DNA of 64,000 nt from the NCBI RefSeq assembly GCF_014337925.2, contig NZ_CP143423.1, forward strand, positions 1,146,501 to 1,210,500. Direction: 5' to 3'. This document shows positions 19,019 through 28,482 of this stretch, one piece after another. Every line of letters starts with the position of its first letter. Within the stretch, counting starts at the first letter, position 1. The translations under genes were made by a program, and so were the position numbers. The DNA is from Roseobacter fucihabitans. Lineage in GTDB: Bacteria; Pseudomonadota; Alphaproteobacteria; Rhodobacterales; Rhodobacteraceae. Under the pieces are notes generated by a model, which ran no database searches, had not been told where the DNA came from, and saw only the letters and a list, made by a program, of their open reading frames with translations.

Positions 19019-21166
19019 ATGGCTGAATTAATCCAGAAGAACGATATCCAAGTGGCTCCGAGCCTCGTCCGTTTTATCGAAGAGGCCGCGCTGCCCGGCA
19101 CGGGCGTGGCACCAATGACCTTCTGGGCGGGCTTTTCGGAACTCGTTAACGAAGAGGGATCTGAAAACCGCGCATTGCTCGAAAAGCGCGATGCGATCCA
19201 GTCAAAGATTGACCTTTGGCATATTGAACATCGCGACAGCCCCCATGATCACGAGGCCTATTGCGCGTTCTTGCGCGAAATTGGCTATCTTGTGCCGGAA
19301 GGTCCCGCGTTTGAAATAGACACCGCCAATGTCGACGATGAGATTGCGCGCGTGCCGGGTCCCCAATTGGTGGTGCCAATCACAAATGCACGCTACGCTC
19401 TGAATGCAGCGAATGCGCGCTGGGGCAGCCTTTACGATGGTTTTTATGGCACCGACGCCATGGGCAGCGCACCCCCCAAAGGGGGGTATGACCAAGGTCG
19501 CGGTGCACGTGTCGTTGCGCGGGCGCGGGTGTTCTTGGATGAGGCCTTTCCCATTGTCAAAACCAGCCACGCGGATGCGCGGCGTTATTACATTCACAAC
19601 GGGGCGTTGCTGATCGATGATCAGCCGTTGATCGCGCCTGAAAAATTCATCGGGTACACGGGTCACCCCAAGGCCCCAGAGCGCATCGTGTTGCGCAACA
19701 ACGGGCTGCATGTGGAATTGGTATTTGACCGGACGCACCCGATCGGCAGCCGGGATCAGGCCGGATTGGCCGATGTCCAGCTGGAGAGCGCGGTTTCCGC
19801 GATCATGGATTGCGAAGATTCGGTGGCCTGTGTGGATGCCGAAGATAAGATCGTGGCCTATGAGAACTGGCTCGGCCTGATGAGGGGCGATTTGCAGGAC
19901 AGCTTTGAGAAGGGGGGCGCGCAGGTGACGCGCGCGCTGAACCCGGACCGGACCTACATTGGCCCGGAAGGGGGCAAGATCACGCTCAAGGGGCGCGCGC
20001 TTATGTTGGTGCGCAATGTCGGCCATTTGATGCGCAATCCCGCGATCCGCGACCGCAACGGGGATGAGGTTTTCGAGGGGCTGATGGATGCGATGATCAC
20101 GACTCTGATCGCCCTGCATGACCTCAAACGCGACGGGGGCAATTCGCTGACCGGGTCGGTTTATGTGGTCAAGCCCAAGATGCACGGGCCCGAGGAGGTT
20201 GCATTTGCCGATCGGACCTACGGGCGCATCGAAGAAATTCTGGGCCTGCCGAAAAATACCGTCAAACTCGGCATCATGGATGAAGAGCGCCGCACCTCGG
20301 TGAACCTCAAGGAATGTATCCGCGCGGCGAAATCCCGCGTGGCCTTTATCAACACCGGGTTTCTGGACCGCACGGGCGATGAAATCCACACCTCGATGGA
20401 GGCCGGAGCTTTTAGTCGCAAGGACTTCATCAAGCGCAAGACCTGGATCGGGGCCTATGAAAATCAGAACGTGGACATCGGGCTGGAATGTGGCCTGTCT
20501 GGGCGCGCGCAGATCGGCAAGGGCATGTGGGCGATGCCCGATCTGATGGCCGCAATGCTGGAGCAGAAAATCGAACACCCCAAATCCGGCGCGAATTGTG
20601 CCTGGGTGCCGAGCCCGACGGCGGCGACCCTGCACGCCCTTCATTACCATCGGGTCAATGTGTTTGATGTTCAGGCGAAGTTGAAGGCGGGCGGACGTCG
20701 CGCCTATGTCGACACTGTGCTCAACATCCCGCTGGCTGAATACCAGAAATGGACCGACGCGCAGAAACAGCGCGAGGTCGAAAACAACGCGCAGGGTATC
20801 TTGGGATATGTTGTCCGCTGGGTGGATCAGGGTGTGGGCTGTTCAAAAGTGCCGGACATGAATGATGTTGGCCTGATGGAAGATCGCGCGACCTGCCGTA
20901 TTTCCGCCCAGCATATCGCGAACTGGCTGCATCACGGTGTCGTGGACGCCCAGCAGGTTATGCAGGCGATGCGCAAGATGGCGCAAGTGGTGGATGGGCA
21001 AAATGCGGATGATCCGCTCTATCAGCCCATGGCACCAGGCTATGACGGCATCGCGTTTCAGGCCGCCTGTGATCTGGTGTTAAAGGGGCGCACGCAGCCC
21101 TCGGGGTATACCGAACCGGTGCTGCACGCGCGCCGTTTGGAGTTGAAAGGCGCTAACGCATCATAG
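19019..21166 (+). CDS. glcB: Malate synthase G
   Basis: Malate synthase G condenses glyoxylate with acetyl-CoA to malate, the second step of the glyoxylate route. The 715-residue size and sequence ([20 protein letters not shown] near the start, [15 protein letters not shown] with catalytic acid residues, [57 protein letters not shown], and [14 protein letters not shown] near the end) are those of the G form. A GGGGAG ribosome site lies just before the ATG. The GlcG-like gene follows, as in glycolate utilisation loci. Confidence 0.97.
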   Translation: MAELIQKNDIQVAPSLVRFIEEAALPGTGVAPMTFWAGFSELVNEEGSENRALLEKRDAIQSKIDLWHIEHRDSPHDHEAYCAFLREIGYLVPEGPAFEIDTANVDDEIARVPGPQLVVPITNARYALNAANARWGSLYDGFYGTDAMGSAPPKGGYDQGRGARVVARARVFLDEAFPIVKTSHADARRYYIHNGALLIDDQPLIAPEKFIGYTGHPKAPERIVLRNNGLHVELVFDRTHPIGSRDQAGLADVQLESAVSAIMDCEDSVACVDAEDKIVAYENWLGLMRGDLQDSFEKGGAQVTRALNPDRTYIGPEGGKITLKGRALMLVRNVGHLMRNPAIRDRNGDEVFEGLMDAMITTLIALHDLKRDGGNSLTGSVYVVKPKMHGPEEVAFADRTYGRIEEILGLPKNTVKLGIMDEERRTSVNLKECIRAAKSRVAFINTGFLDRTGDEIHTSMEAGAFSRKDFIKRKTWIGAYENQNVDIGLECGLSGRAQIGKGMWAMPDLMAAMLEQKIEHPKSGANCAWVPSPTAATLHALHYHRVNVFDVQAKLKAGGRRAYVDTVLNIPLAEYQKWTDAQKQREVENNAQGILGYVVRWVDQGVGCSKVPDMNDVGLMEDRATCRISAQHIANWLHHGVVDAQQVMQAMRKMAQVVDGQNADDPLYQPMAPGYDGIAFQAACDLVLKGRTQPSGYTEPVLHARRLELKGANAS

Positions 21167-21220
21167 GTTTTTGTACCGCGCGCAGCTTCACAGGTAACGA
21201 CACAGATTTTGGGATCAAAA

Positions 21221-21646
21221 ATGACAATTTCACTGAATAAAGCCCGCACGATCATACGCAAGACCCTCGCCAAGGGGCGTGAAATGGATTTCAAACCGCT
21301 CTCGGTGGTCGTGCTGGATGCCGGCGGTCATCTGCAGGCGTTTGAACGCGAAGATGGCGCGTCACCGGGGCGTTTTGGCATTGCGCATGGCAAGGCGCAT
21401 GGGGCGATCATGTTGGGGATTCCGAGTTCGGCCCAAATGGCGCGCGCCGAGGCACAGGCCTATTTCATCAATGCGGTGAACGGCGTGTTTGACGGGAAAC
21501 TGGTGCCGGTTCCGGGGGGGATTCTGCTGCGCGACAAAAGAGGGGATGTTATTGGTGCGGTTGGTGTGACCGGTGATACGTCGGAAAACGACGTGATTGC
21601 CGGTGTCGCGGGGATTGAAGCCGCGGGATTGATCGCGCAGGCCTAA
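21221..21646 (+). CDS. GlcG/HbpS-type heme-binding family protein
   Basis: A 141-residue protein of the DUF336 (GlcG/HbpS) family, beginning MTISLNKARTIIRKTLAKG. Family features are VVVLDAGGHLQAFEREDGA, FGIAHGKAHGAI, the PVPGGILLRD segment and a final GVTGDTSENDVIAGVAGI. Some members bind heme or cobalamin, others have unknown roles in glycolate loci. It follows glcB by 54 bp on the same strand, so a link to glycolate/glyoxylate metabolism is likely. Confidence 0.88.
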   Translation: MTISLNKARTIIRKTLAKGREMDFKPLSVVVLDAGGHLQAFEREDGASPGRFGIAHGKAHGAIMLGIPSSAQMARAEAQAYFINAVNGVFDGKLVPVPGGILLRDKRGDVIGAVGVTGDTSENDVIAGVAGIEAAGLIAQA

Positions 21647-21764
21647 AATACGGGCAATGGCCCGCTCTGAGCGGCAATGCACAGATACCTGCGCGATCAC
21701 GGGCTGTTAACGGGTTCCATGCGAGAGTATAAGTAGGATGCTTTGACAAATTGAGGGGATAGGC

Positions 21765-22541
21765 ATGGCGCGGCCGGTTGTCGGTATTATTTGCAATCAT
21801 TATCTGCTGCATGACCAATACCCCGTGCATGCGGGGGGCACTATGAACTCCGATGCCATCGCCGAGGTGTCAGGATGCATGCCGCTGATGATACCGACCA
21901 ATCCTGACTATGTGTCCGTGGCGGAGTTGCTTGCGACCTGCGATGGGTTTTTGTTCACGGGCGGTCGCCCAAACGTGCATCCCGAAGAATACGGCGAGCC
22001 ACCAACAGAGGCACATGGCGATTTCGATCGGGCGCGCGATGCGATTGCGCTTCCCTTGGTGCGTGCTTGTGTGAAGCGAGGACAGCCGTTTCTGGGGATC
22101 TGTCGCGGTTTCCAGGAAGTGAACGTGGCGATGGGGGGCTCGCTTTACCCGGAAATTCGGGATTTGCCGGGCCGTATGAACCACCGCATGCCGCCTGACG
22201 GCACCCTGGAGGAGAAATTCGAGCACCGCCATAAGGTGTCATTCACCGAAAATGGCGTGTTTCACAAACTTATGGGCGCACGCGACGTCATGACCAACAC
22301 GTTGCATGGTCAGGGTATCAAAACCTCTGGCACACGCGTTATCGTGGACGGTGTTGCACCTGATGGCACGCCAGAGGCGATTTATATCGAGGGCGCGCCG
22401 GGGTTTACGCTGTCCGTACAATGGCATCCGGAATATGCTGCGGCAGACGATCCCGTATCGCGCCCCCTTTTTGCGGCTTTTGGGGATGCGGCGCGCGCCT
22501 GGTCAAATGGGCAGGGGTTGCGTGCGGCTCAGGTTGCCTAA
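21765..22541 (+). CDS. Gamma-glutamyl-gamma-aminobutyrate hydrolase-like (peptidase C26)
   Basis: A class-I glutamine amidotransferase-fold hydrolase of 258 residues, of the PuuD type that cleaves gamma-glutamyl amides such as gamma-Glu-GABA. The nucleophile Cys lies in FLGICRGFQEVNVAMGG and the catalytic His in LSVQWHPEYA; the N-terminal LFTGGRPNVHPEEYG segment is typical. A GAGGGGATAGGC leader precedes the ATG. No putrescine pathway genes are adjacent, although an FAD oxidase of the PuuB type is present at 37.2 kb. Confidence 0.9.
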   Translation: MARPVVGIICNHYLLHDQYPVHAGGTMNSDAIAEVSGCMPLMIPTNPDYVSVAELLATCDGFLFTGGRPNVHPEEYGEPPTEAHGDFDRARDAIALPLVRACVKRGQPFLGICRGFQEVNVAMGGSLYPEIRDLPGRMNHRMPPDGTLEEKFEHRHKVSFTENGVFHKLMGARDVMTNTLHGQGIKTSGTRVIVDGVAPDGTPEAIYIEGAPGFTLSVQWHPEYAAADDPVSRPLFAAFGDAARAWSNGQGLRAAQVA

Positions 22542-22553
22542 GGCTGTGGTGCC

Positions 22554-23099
22554 TCAGGCGGCGGGAGATCGCGCGCGCCGTTGAAAGGAGCTGAACCGTT
22601 GGGGCGGCGCAGGATTGGCAGCCCGGTGGGCGTCGGCTAAATCCCGGTGCACAGATGTCCATGTCCAGTCAGAGGGGGTCGCGACAAAGCCGCGTTGTAC
22701 CGGGGCGGTGTGAACGAGGTTGCGATGAAGCGCGAGATCCTGCGCGGATCTGATCTTATGCTCCCAGAATCGTCTCTGCCAGATCCCCTTCTCTTTCCTT
22801 GATTTTTGCAATGCGCTGCGATGTTCGGGAACCGGGAGGCTGCGCGAGAATGTGCTTTTGAGAAAGCTCCAACGTCGACTGTAATCGGCATCACCCTCGG
22901 ACAGGTGCCAGATGGTGTGAATGGTTGAGGGCAAAATGACAATAGCGTCAATTTCGAAGGGGTATCGCTGAAGCGTGCAGCGCATCGCGTGGCGCAGCAA
23001 ATTGATCTCATCCGTCAATAATGTGCTGTTGCGATCGGCAAGATGGGCCGTGAAAAAGTAAGCCGCACCGGGTGCTTTGGATCGGATATAGTTGGACAT
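22554..23099 (-). CDS. REP-associated transposase-like protein (RAYT) with altered active site
   Basis: A 181-residue protein of the REP-associated Y1 transposase family. From MSNYIRSKAPGAAYFFTAHL the alignment to known RAYTs is easy to follow: PFEIDAIVILP, IWHLSEGDADYSRRWSFLKS, IWQRRFWEHKIRSAQDL, PSDWTWTSVHRDL. The HUH motif, usually LP-x-H-x-H, reads LPSTIH, so the first His is Thr. The segment that carries the catalytic Tyr (DYIxxNPVKHG in relatives) reads NLVHTAPVQRG, so the Tyr is Leu. It should therefore be inactive in strand cleavage, or has been reused for binding. A REP-like inverted pair lies just upstream of its start (23141-23201). Confidence 0.82.
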   Translation of the reverse strand: MSNYIRSKAPGAAYFFTAHLADRNSTLLTDEINLLRHAMRCTLQRYPFEIDAIVILPSTIHTIWHLSEGDADYSRRWSFLKSTFSRSLPVPEHRSALQKSRKEKGIWQRRFWEHKIRSAQDLALHRNLVHTAPVQRGFVATPSDWTWTSVHRDLADAHRAANPAPPQRFSSFQRRARSPAA

Positions 23100-23140
23100 C
23101 CCATCTTTTACCGCATTCCTGGTTAATGGATCTTGAACAG

Positions 23141-23201
23141 CGGTGGCCTGAAAGCCCACCTTACGGCATCAGGCACCGTAAGGTGGGCTTTCAGGCCACC
23201 G
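23141..23201. repeat. Perfect inverted pair of REP-like units
   Basis: Two 26-base arms, 23141-23166 and 23176-23201, are exact reverse complements around a 9-base loop. Each arm contains the core GTGGGCTTTCAGGCCACC, itself imperfectly palindromic. The pair sits between the RAYT start and the SDR stop. A related single unit (GTGGGCTTTAGGCCACC) occurs at 37121-37137. Arrangement next to a RAYT is that of REP doublets. It could also act as a terminator for the SDR gene, though no T run follows. Confidence 0.85.
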
Positions 23202-23206
23202 TTGCA

Positions 23207-23956
23207 TCACATCTGTCCGCCGGCGATTTCGATAGCTTGTCCGTTCACGCTCTCCGAACCCGGAGACACCAGCCAAAGTGCTGCGGCGGATACCTCCTCG
23301 GGCGCGATGAGGCGATTGTGCCGATTGGCGGATACCATTATCTCCCTTGCTTTTTCATCCTCAATACCCGCGCGCGCTGCGATGGAGACTGTGTTGCGTG
23401 CGACAATGGCTGTGTCGACATAAGCCGGGCAAAGCGCGTTGAAGGTATATGGCTTGCCCAGATAATCTTCGCTGAGGGCCCGTATCAGGCCAACCATGCC
23501 GTGCTTGGACGCTGAGTAACAGGCTGCCCCCTGCAATCCGCGCAGACCCGCGATGGAAGAGACCGCAATCACCCGCCCCCAGTCAGTCTGACGCATTGAT
23601 TTCAGCGACTCGCGGATGCTCAGAAACGCACCGTCCAGGTTGGTCGCCATCATATTGCGCCAGAATGCCATGTCGGTTTTATGCAGCGCGCGGCCCTCAG
23701 CGATGCCCGCATTCGCGATGCAAATCTGGATGGGTCCGCGCGCTTTTACCGCCGCCGCGATCTTTGCTACGACATCGCGCTCATCGCGCACATCCATGCT
23801 GACCGCGAAAATCCTCTCACCCGCAACGGTTTCAAGCACATCCAAGCGCCGCCCTGTGATCGTGACCATGCAACCTTCGGCCGCCAAAGCCCGCGCGATC
23901 GCCAGACCGATGCCCGTTCCACCCCCGGTCACCAGCGCGTGTTTTCCTGTAAGCAC
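23207..23956 (-). CDS. Short-chain dehydrogenase/reductase
   Basis: A 249-residue classical SDR. Cofactor motif TGGGTGIGLA, acidic residue after beta-2 replaced by GRRLD (suggests NADP or NAD with R), NAG in IANAGIAEG, Ser in AVSSIAGLRG, and active site YSASKHG. The C-terminal part CPAYVDTAIVARN resembles 3-hydroxyacyl or hydroxybutyrate dehydrogenase-type SDRs. Substrate cannot be assigned. Its stop is 5 bp from the REP-like palindrome. Confidence 0.9.
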   Translation of the reverse strand: MLTGKHALVTGGGTGIGLAIARALAAEGCMVTITGRRLDVLETVAGERIFAVSMDVRDERDVVAKIAAAVKARGPIQICIANAGIAEGRALHKTDMAFWRNMMATNLDGAFLSIRESLKSMRQTDWGRVIAVSSIAGLRGLQGAACYSASKHGMVGLIRALSEDYLGKPYTFNALCPAYVDTAIVARNTVSIAARAGIEDEKAREIMVSANRHNRLIAPEEVSAAALWLVSPGSESVNGQAIEIAGGQM

Positions 23957-24080
23957 CTTGTCATTCTCCCCTGCAATGCTCTGTCAGACTAGGGATGATC
24001 GGCCCGAGCGCAAGGGAGGCGGATCATTGTGTTCACCCGGCGGCGGGGGTAATCTAAAAACGGTTCAGGAGTGCAGCGTC

Positions 24081-24461
24081 ATGCAGAACATTACAGGTAT
24101 AGGCGGTTTCTTTTTCCGCTCAAAGGATCCCAAAGCCCTGTCGGCTTGGTATGAGGAGCACTTCGGTATTGCCCAGACGCCCAGCAGCTATGATGCGCAA
24201 ATCTGGCAACAACATGCGGGACCCACGGTGTTTGCGCCTTTTAGCCAAGAAAGCGCCTATTTCGGGGATGATACCAAAAGCTGGATGCTGAATTTTCGGA
24301 TCGATGATCTGGAGGCGATGGTGGCACAACTGCGTGCCGCGGGGATTGAGGTCGAGGTTGACGGCGAAACATATCCCAACGGGTGGTTTGCAAGGCTGGT
24401 CGATCCCGAAGGAAACCCGATCCAGTTATGGCAACCCAAAGACCCGAACGGCGCTTTATGA
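24081..24461 (+). CDS. VOC (glyoxalase/bleomycin resistance) family protein
   Basis: A 126-residue protein of the vicinal oxygen chelate fold with beta-alpha-beta-beta-beta repeats: GGFFFRSKDPKALSAWYEEH at the N-terminus and NGWFARLVDPEGNPIQLWQP at the C-terminus, the usual VOC closing motif with a metal Glu position replaced by Gln. Start MQNITGIGG at 24081 is chosen over a long spurious frame running antisense to the SDR. Its stop overlaps the next start by ATGA. Confidence 0.9.
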   Translation: MQNITGIGGFFFRSKDPKALSAWYEEHFGIAQTPSSYDAQIWQQHAGPTVFAPFSQESAYFGDDTKSWMLNFRIDDLEAMVAQLRAAGIEVEVDGETYPNGWFARLVDPEGNPIQLWQPKDPNGAL

Positions 24462-24907
24462 AATGGCTCGATCTGCCCCCGGTCTGGCTTGTGGGATGTC
24501 TCGTACTGGCATGGGTTCAGGCCATATCTTATGACCTCAACCTCAGCCTTGCGCATCCCATCACCATGCTCTTGGCAGGACTGCTGGTGGGGGCGGGCAT
24601 TGTGATCGCCCTTCTGGCCGTGATGGAATTTCGTCGCCACAAAACCACCATCATACCGCATGAAATCCCCAGCAATCTGATAACGACGGGCGTTTTCAAA
24701 CGCACGCGTAATCCGATCTACCTCGCTGACGTTCTGATTCTCGCGGGACTGTGCCTGTGGTGGGATGCCGTTTTGGCGCTGGTTTTGGTGCCGGTCCTGG
24801 TCTGGGTGCTTGAAAAGCGCTTCATCATCCCTGAAGAAAACCGGATGCGGCGCGAATTTCGTGCGGATTTTGCCCGATATGCCCAGAAAACGCGCAGGTG
24901 GGTGTGA
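24458..24907 (+). CDS. Isoprenylcysteine carboxyl methyltransferase-like membrane protein
   Basis: A 149-residue membrane protein with about four hydrophobic helices. The C-terminal half has the ICMT/PEMT-type pattern LITTGVFKRTRNPIYLADVL and IIPEENRMRREFRADFARYA, where the RNPxY and the EE pair form the SAM-binding site in the family. Start at 24458 overlaps the VOC stop (ATGA), so the two genes are probably translated together. Substrate of bacterial members is mostly unknown. Confidence 0.87.
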   Translation: MKWLDLPPVWLVGCLVLAWVQAISYDLNLSLAHPITMLLAGLLVGAGIVIALLAVMEFRRHKTTIIPHEIPSNLITTGVFKRTRNPIYLADVLILAGLCLWWDAVLALVLVPVLVWVLEKRFIIPEENRMRREFRADFARYAQKTRRWV

Positions 24908-25019
24908 GGTCTGTGCAACCGTGAGCGCTCACATACCTTTCGCGCGCTTGTGCCTCGCACGCGTAGGCGATACTGGACAAGCCAGTTCTGTGCACCATGT
25001 TGCGCAAAAAGCATCAAAC

Positions 25020-25026
25020 GGGGGAG
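25020..25026 (+). promoter_or_regulatory. Ribosome binding site deciding a TTG start for pntA
   Basis: The run GGGGGAG lies 6 bases before a TTG at 25033. An ATG at 24997 is also open but has no such site and adds twelve residues not seen in relatives, which begin MKIGTPKE. Confidence 0.6.
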
Positions 25027-25032
25027 CTCAAA

Positions 25033-26607
25033 TTGAAGATCGGTACGCCAAAGGAAACGTTTGACGGTGAAGCACGGGTGGCGATGACGCCCGCTTCGGC
25101 CAAGGATTTGCAAAAGCTGGGGCATGAATGTGTCATCGAGACCGGGGCCGGTGCGGCTGCCGGATTCTCGGACGCGCAATATAAGGACGCAGGTGTTACG
25201 GTTGCCAAGACCGCCGCCGCCCTGTGGAAGGCCTCCGATGTGGTGGCCAAGGTGCGCGCGCCCTCTGAGGCTGAGGTCAAGCGCCTGCGTGAGGGTCAGA
25301 CGCTGATCTCCTTCTTCAATCCTGCAGGCAACAAAGACCTGATGGACGCGGCGGCGCAAAAAGGCTCCACCGTGATCGCGATGGACATGGTGCCGCGCAT
25401 CAGCCGCGCGCAGAAAATGGACGCGCTCTCTTCCATGGCCAATATCGCGGGCTACCGCGCGGTCATTGAGGCGGGGAATAATTTCGGACGCTTTTTCACC
25501 GGGCAGGTGACGGCGGCGGGCAAGGTGCCCCCGGCGAAGGTTCTCGTCGTCGGTGCCGGTGTTGCGGGTCTCGCCGCAATCGGGACATCCACCTCGCTGG
25601 GCGCGATCACCTATGCGTTCGATGTGCGTCCCGAAGTGGCCGAACAGGTTGAATCGATGGGCGCGGAATTCGTCTTCCTCGATTTTGACGAAGAACAACA
25701 GGACGGTTCGGCCACCGGTGGCTATGCCGCCGTCTCCAGCCCGGAATTCACCGCCGCACAGCTGGCAAAGTTCCGGGAATTGGCACCCGACATTGACATC
25801 GTGATCTGTACCGCGCTGATCCCGAACCGTGAAGCGCCAGAGCTTTGGACCCCCGATATGGTCGCCTCGATGAAGCCGGGTTCGGTGATCATCGATCTGG
25901 CCGCTGAAAAGGGCGGCAACTGCAAAATGACGGTGATGGATCAGAAAATCGTCACCGACAATGGCGTCACGATCATCGGGTACACCGATTTCCCAAGCCG
26001 GATGGCGGCGCAGGCCTCCACGCTCTATGCGACGAACATCCGCCATATGATGACGGATCTGACGCCGGAAAAAGACGGTGTGATCAATCACAATATGGAG
26101 GATGACGTGATCCGCGGGGCCACGATTGCCCACGCCAAAGAGGTCACCTTCCCGCCACCGCCGCCCAAGATCGCGGCGATTGCGGCCAAGCCCAAGAAAC
26201 CTGCCGCAAAAGAGCTGACGCCGGAAGAAAAGCGCGCGGCTGAAAACGAAGCCTTCAAGCTTCAGACCCGTAACCAGATCGGTCTGCTCGCTGTCGGCGG
26301 CGGCTTGCTTCTGGCCGTTGGCCTTGTGGCCCCGGCCAGCTTCATGCAGCATTTCATCGTGTTTATCCTGTCGGTCTTCATCGGTTTCCAGGTCATCTGG
26401 AACGTGGCGCATTCGCTGCACACGCCGTTGATGGCGGTTACGAATGCAATCTCGTCGATCATCATTCTGGGGGCGATCATCCAGATCGGGTCGAACTCGA
26501 TGCTGATTACGGTGCTGGCGGCTTTGGCGGTCTTTATGGCCTCGATCAATATTTTTGGCGGCTTTCTTGTGACACGGCGTATGCTCGCCATGTTCCAGAA
26601 ATCGTAA
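25033..26607 (+). CDS. pntA: Proton-translocating NAD(P) transhydrogenase subunit alpha
   Basis: PntA carries the NAD(H)-binding domain I and part of the membrane domain of the transhydrogenase that makes NADPH from NADH at the cost of proton re-entry. From TTG at 25033 (read as Met) the protein has 524 residues: domain I (IGTPKETFDGEARVAMTP, VLVVGAGVAGLAAIGTSTSL for NAD, the mobile-loop GYTDFPSRMAAQAS), a Pro/Lys/Ala-rich linker (KIAAIAAKPKKPAAK), then four membrane helices. It is followed by pntB after 12 bp. Confidence 0.95.
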   Translation: MKIGTPKETFDGEARVAMTPASAKDLQKLGHECVIETGAGAAAGFSDAQYKDAGVTVAKTAAALWKASDVVAKVRAPSEAEVKRLREGQTLISFFNPAGNKDLMDAAAQKGSTVIAMDMVPRISRAQKMDALSSMANIAGYRAVIEAGNNFGRFFTGQVTAAGKVPPAKVLVVGAGVAGLAAIGTSTSLGAITYAFDVRPEVAEQVESMGAEFVFLDFDEEQQDGSATGGYAAVSSPEFTAAQLAKFRELAPDIDIVICTALIPNREAPELWTPDMVASMKPGSVIIDLAAEKGGNCKMTVMDQKIVTDNGVTIIGYTDFPSRMAAQASTLYATNIRHMMTDLTPEKDGVINHNMEDDVIRGATIAHAKEVTFPPPPPKIAAIAAKPKKPAAKELTPEEKRAAENEAFKLQTRNQIGLLAVGGGLLLAVGLVAPASFMQHFIVFILSVFIGFQVIWNVAHSLHTPLMAVTNAISSIIILGAIIQIGSNSMLITVLAALAVFMASINIFGGFLVTRRMLAMFQKS

Positions 26608-26619
26608 GGGGACGGACAG

Positions 26620-28116
26620 ATGGAATTTGGATTTACGATTGCAGCCTACGCGGTTGCGGCGGTTCTCTTCATCCTCAGCCTTGGGGGCCTGAGTGGTCAG
26701 GAAAGCGCGAAACGCGCCGTTTGGTATGGTATCGTCGGCATGGCGATTGCCGTGGTTGCGACGCTGATCGGACCGGGGCAGGGGCTGGGGATCGTCTCGA
26801 TTGTCCTGATCGTCCTGGGGGCGGCGGTTGGCTATCAACTGGCGACCAAGGTGCAGATGACGCAGATGCCGGAACTCGTGGCGATCATGCACAGTCTTGT
26901 CGGTCTGGCGGCGGTATTTGTAGGCTTTAACGCCGATCTCATGATCAACAGCATGGACGCTTTGTTCATCGAGAACGCTTTGACGCTTGGGGCGGTGGGG
27001 CCGGACGGTTATACCGCCATTGGCCTGCCCAAGGAGATCTATGACGGGTTGTCCTCCTTTGGCCAGCTGATCGCCAAGAAATCGAGCGTTGAGATCAACA
27101 TCCTCAAGGTCGAACTGGTGCTGGGCATCTGGATCGGGGCGGTGACATTCACCGGATCGGTCATTGCCTATGGCAAACTGGCTGGCAAGGTTGATTCCTC
27201 GGCGACGAAACTGCCGGGGGGGCATCTGCTGAACGCGGGTGCGGCCGGGCTATCACTGGTGTTCACCATCATGTATCTGGGCGGCTCGGGGAGCTGGACG
27301 CTGGTTCTGCTGACGATCCTTGCGCTGTTCATCGGCTATCACCTGATCATGGGTATTGGCGGTGCGGATATGCCGGTGGTTGTGTCGATGCTCAACAGCT
27401 ATTCCGGCTGGGCGGCTGCGGCGATTGGTTTCTCGCTGGGCAATGACCTCTTGATCGTTGTGGGCGCGCTTGTGGGCTCCTCTGGTGCGATCCTCAGCTA
27501 CATCATGTGTAAAGCGATGAACCGGTCGTTCGTGTCTGTGATCCTCGGGGGCTTTGGCGGGCCCGCCGGAGAGCAGATGGCAGTGGAAGGGGAGCAGATT
27601 GCCATCGAGGCGGACGGCGTTGCCACCGCGCTGAATGAAGCCGATAGCGTCATCATCATACCCGGTTACGGTATGGCTGTGGCACAGGCCCAGCAAGGCG
27701 TGGCCGAACTGGTGCGCAAACTGCGCGCACAGGGTAAGAAAGTGCATTTCGCGATCCACCCGGTCGCGGGGCGTTTGCCCGGTCACATGAACGTTCTGCT
27801 GGCCGAGGCGAAGGTGCCTTATGACATCGTGATGGAAATGGATGAGATCAACGATGATTTCCCCACGACGGATGTCGCGATCGTGATCGGCTCCAACGAC
27901 ATCGTGAACCCGGCGGCACAGGATGATCCGAACAGCCCCATCGCGGGGATGCCGGTTCTGGAATGCTGGAAGGCCAAGCAGGTGTTTGTGTCCAAACGCG
28001 GGCAGGGCACCGGGTATTCGGGGATCGAGAACCCGCTGTTCTTCAAGGAGAACACACGGATGTTTTATGGCGATGCCAAGGCGAGCCTCGACAAGCTGCT
28101 GCCGATGATCGACTGA
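26620..28116 (+). CDS. pntB: NAD(P) transhydrogenase subunit beta
   Basis: PntB supplies the rest of the proton channel and the NADP(H)-binding domain III. The 498-residue product has about eight or nine hydrophobic helices (first 285 residues), then domain III with [58 protein letters not shown] and [17 protein letters not shown], all of them family landmarks. It ends in a well-formed terminator 30 bp downstream. Confidence 0.97.
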   Translation: MEFGFTIAAYAVAAVLFILSLGGLSGQESAKRAVWYGIVGMAIAVVATLIGPGQGLGIVSIVLIVLGAAVGYQLATKVQMTQMPELVAIMHSLVGLAAVFVGFNADLMINSMDALFIENALTLGAVGPDGYTAIGLPKEIYDGLSSFGQLIAKKSSVEINILKVELVLGIWIGAVTFTGSVIAYGKLAGKVDSSATKLPGGHLLNAGAAGLSLVFTIMYLGGSGSWTLVLLTILALFIGYHLIMGIGGADMPVVVSMLNSYSGWAAAAIGFSLGNDLLIVVGALVGSSGAILSYIMCKAMNRSFVSVILGGFGGPAGEQMAVEGEQIAIEADGVATALNEADSVIIIPGYGMAVAQAQQGVAELVRKLRAQGKKVHFAIHPVAGRLPGHMNVLLAEAKVPYDIVMEMDEINDDFPTTDVAIVIGSNDIVNPAAQDDPNSPIAGMPVLECWKAKQVFVSKRGQGTGYSGIENPLFFKENTRMFYGDAKASLDKLLPMID

Positions 28117-28146
28117 CACGGTCCGGGTCATCCAGTTTTAGAATGG

Positions 28147-28179
28147 AAAAACGCCGGTCTCGCAGATCGGCGTTTTTTT
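28147..28179 (+). terminator. Intrinsic terminator after pntAB
   Basis: AAAAACGCCG (28147-28156) pairs with CGGCGTTTTT inside 28168-28179, giving a stem of about 10 bp with an 11-base loop and a run of seven T. This is a classic Rho-independent terminator for the pntAB transcript. Confidence 0.88.
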
Positions 28180-28467
28180 GTTGCGGACGAGCAGGTAGCG
28201 GGCGTTTCCAGATTTTCGGCATTTCACGGACAGGGCAGCCGTGGTTTTAGCACCGCGTTTAACGCTCGGATTAGGAAAAGATGTGGAAAGCGGAGCTATC
28301 GTTTTCACTCTTTATATCAGCGCGTTGCGGGCCTTAGGGGTCCTGCAGGAGAAGGTCAATAGGATGCATCACCTGCCCTAAAGAAGACGGGTTGGCGGTT
28401 TTGAAACCCGAAGCGGTATACAATTGCATTCCCTTAACATATTGAAAACATATAAAAATTTGACATT
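28180..28467. other. AT-rich intergenic leader before the DUF3422 gene
   Basis: No gene is seen in these 288 bases. The second half is AT-rich with stretches such as CATATAAAAATTTGACATTG that could include promoter elements for the next gene. I see no clear hairpin or riboswitch-like structure. Confidence 0.4.
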
Positions 28468-28482
28468 GTGAAATTTGACGTT

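Noticed and set aside
19202-20650. A 482-residue minus frame opposite glcB
   Set aside because: Antisense to malate synthase; composition typical of a shadow frame.
24718-27225. An 835-residue frame on the minus strand opposite pntA and pntB
   Set aside because: It is antisense to two well-conserved genes, is full of Arg, His, Asp and Gln from codon shadowing, and has no recognisable domain. High GC third positions make such frames common here.
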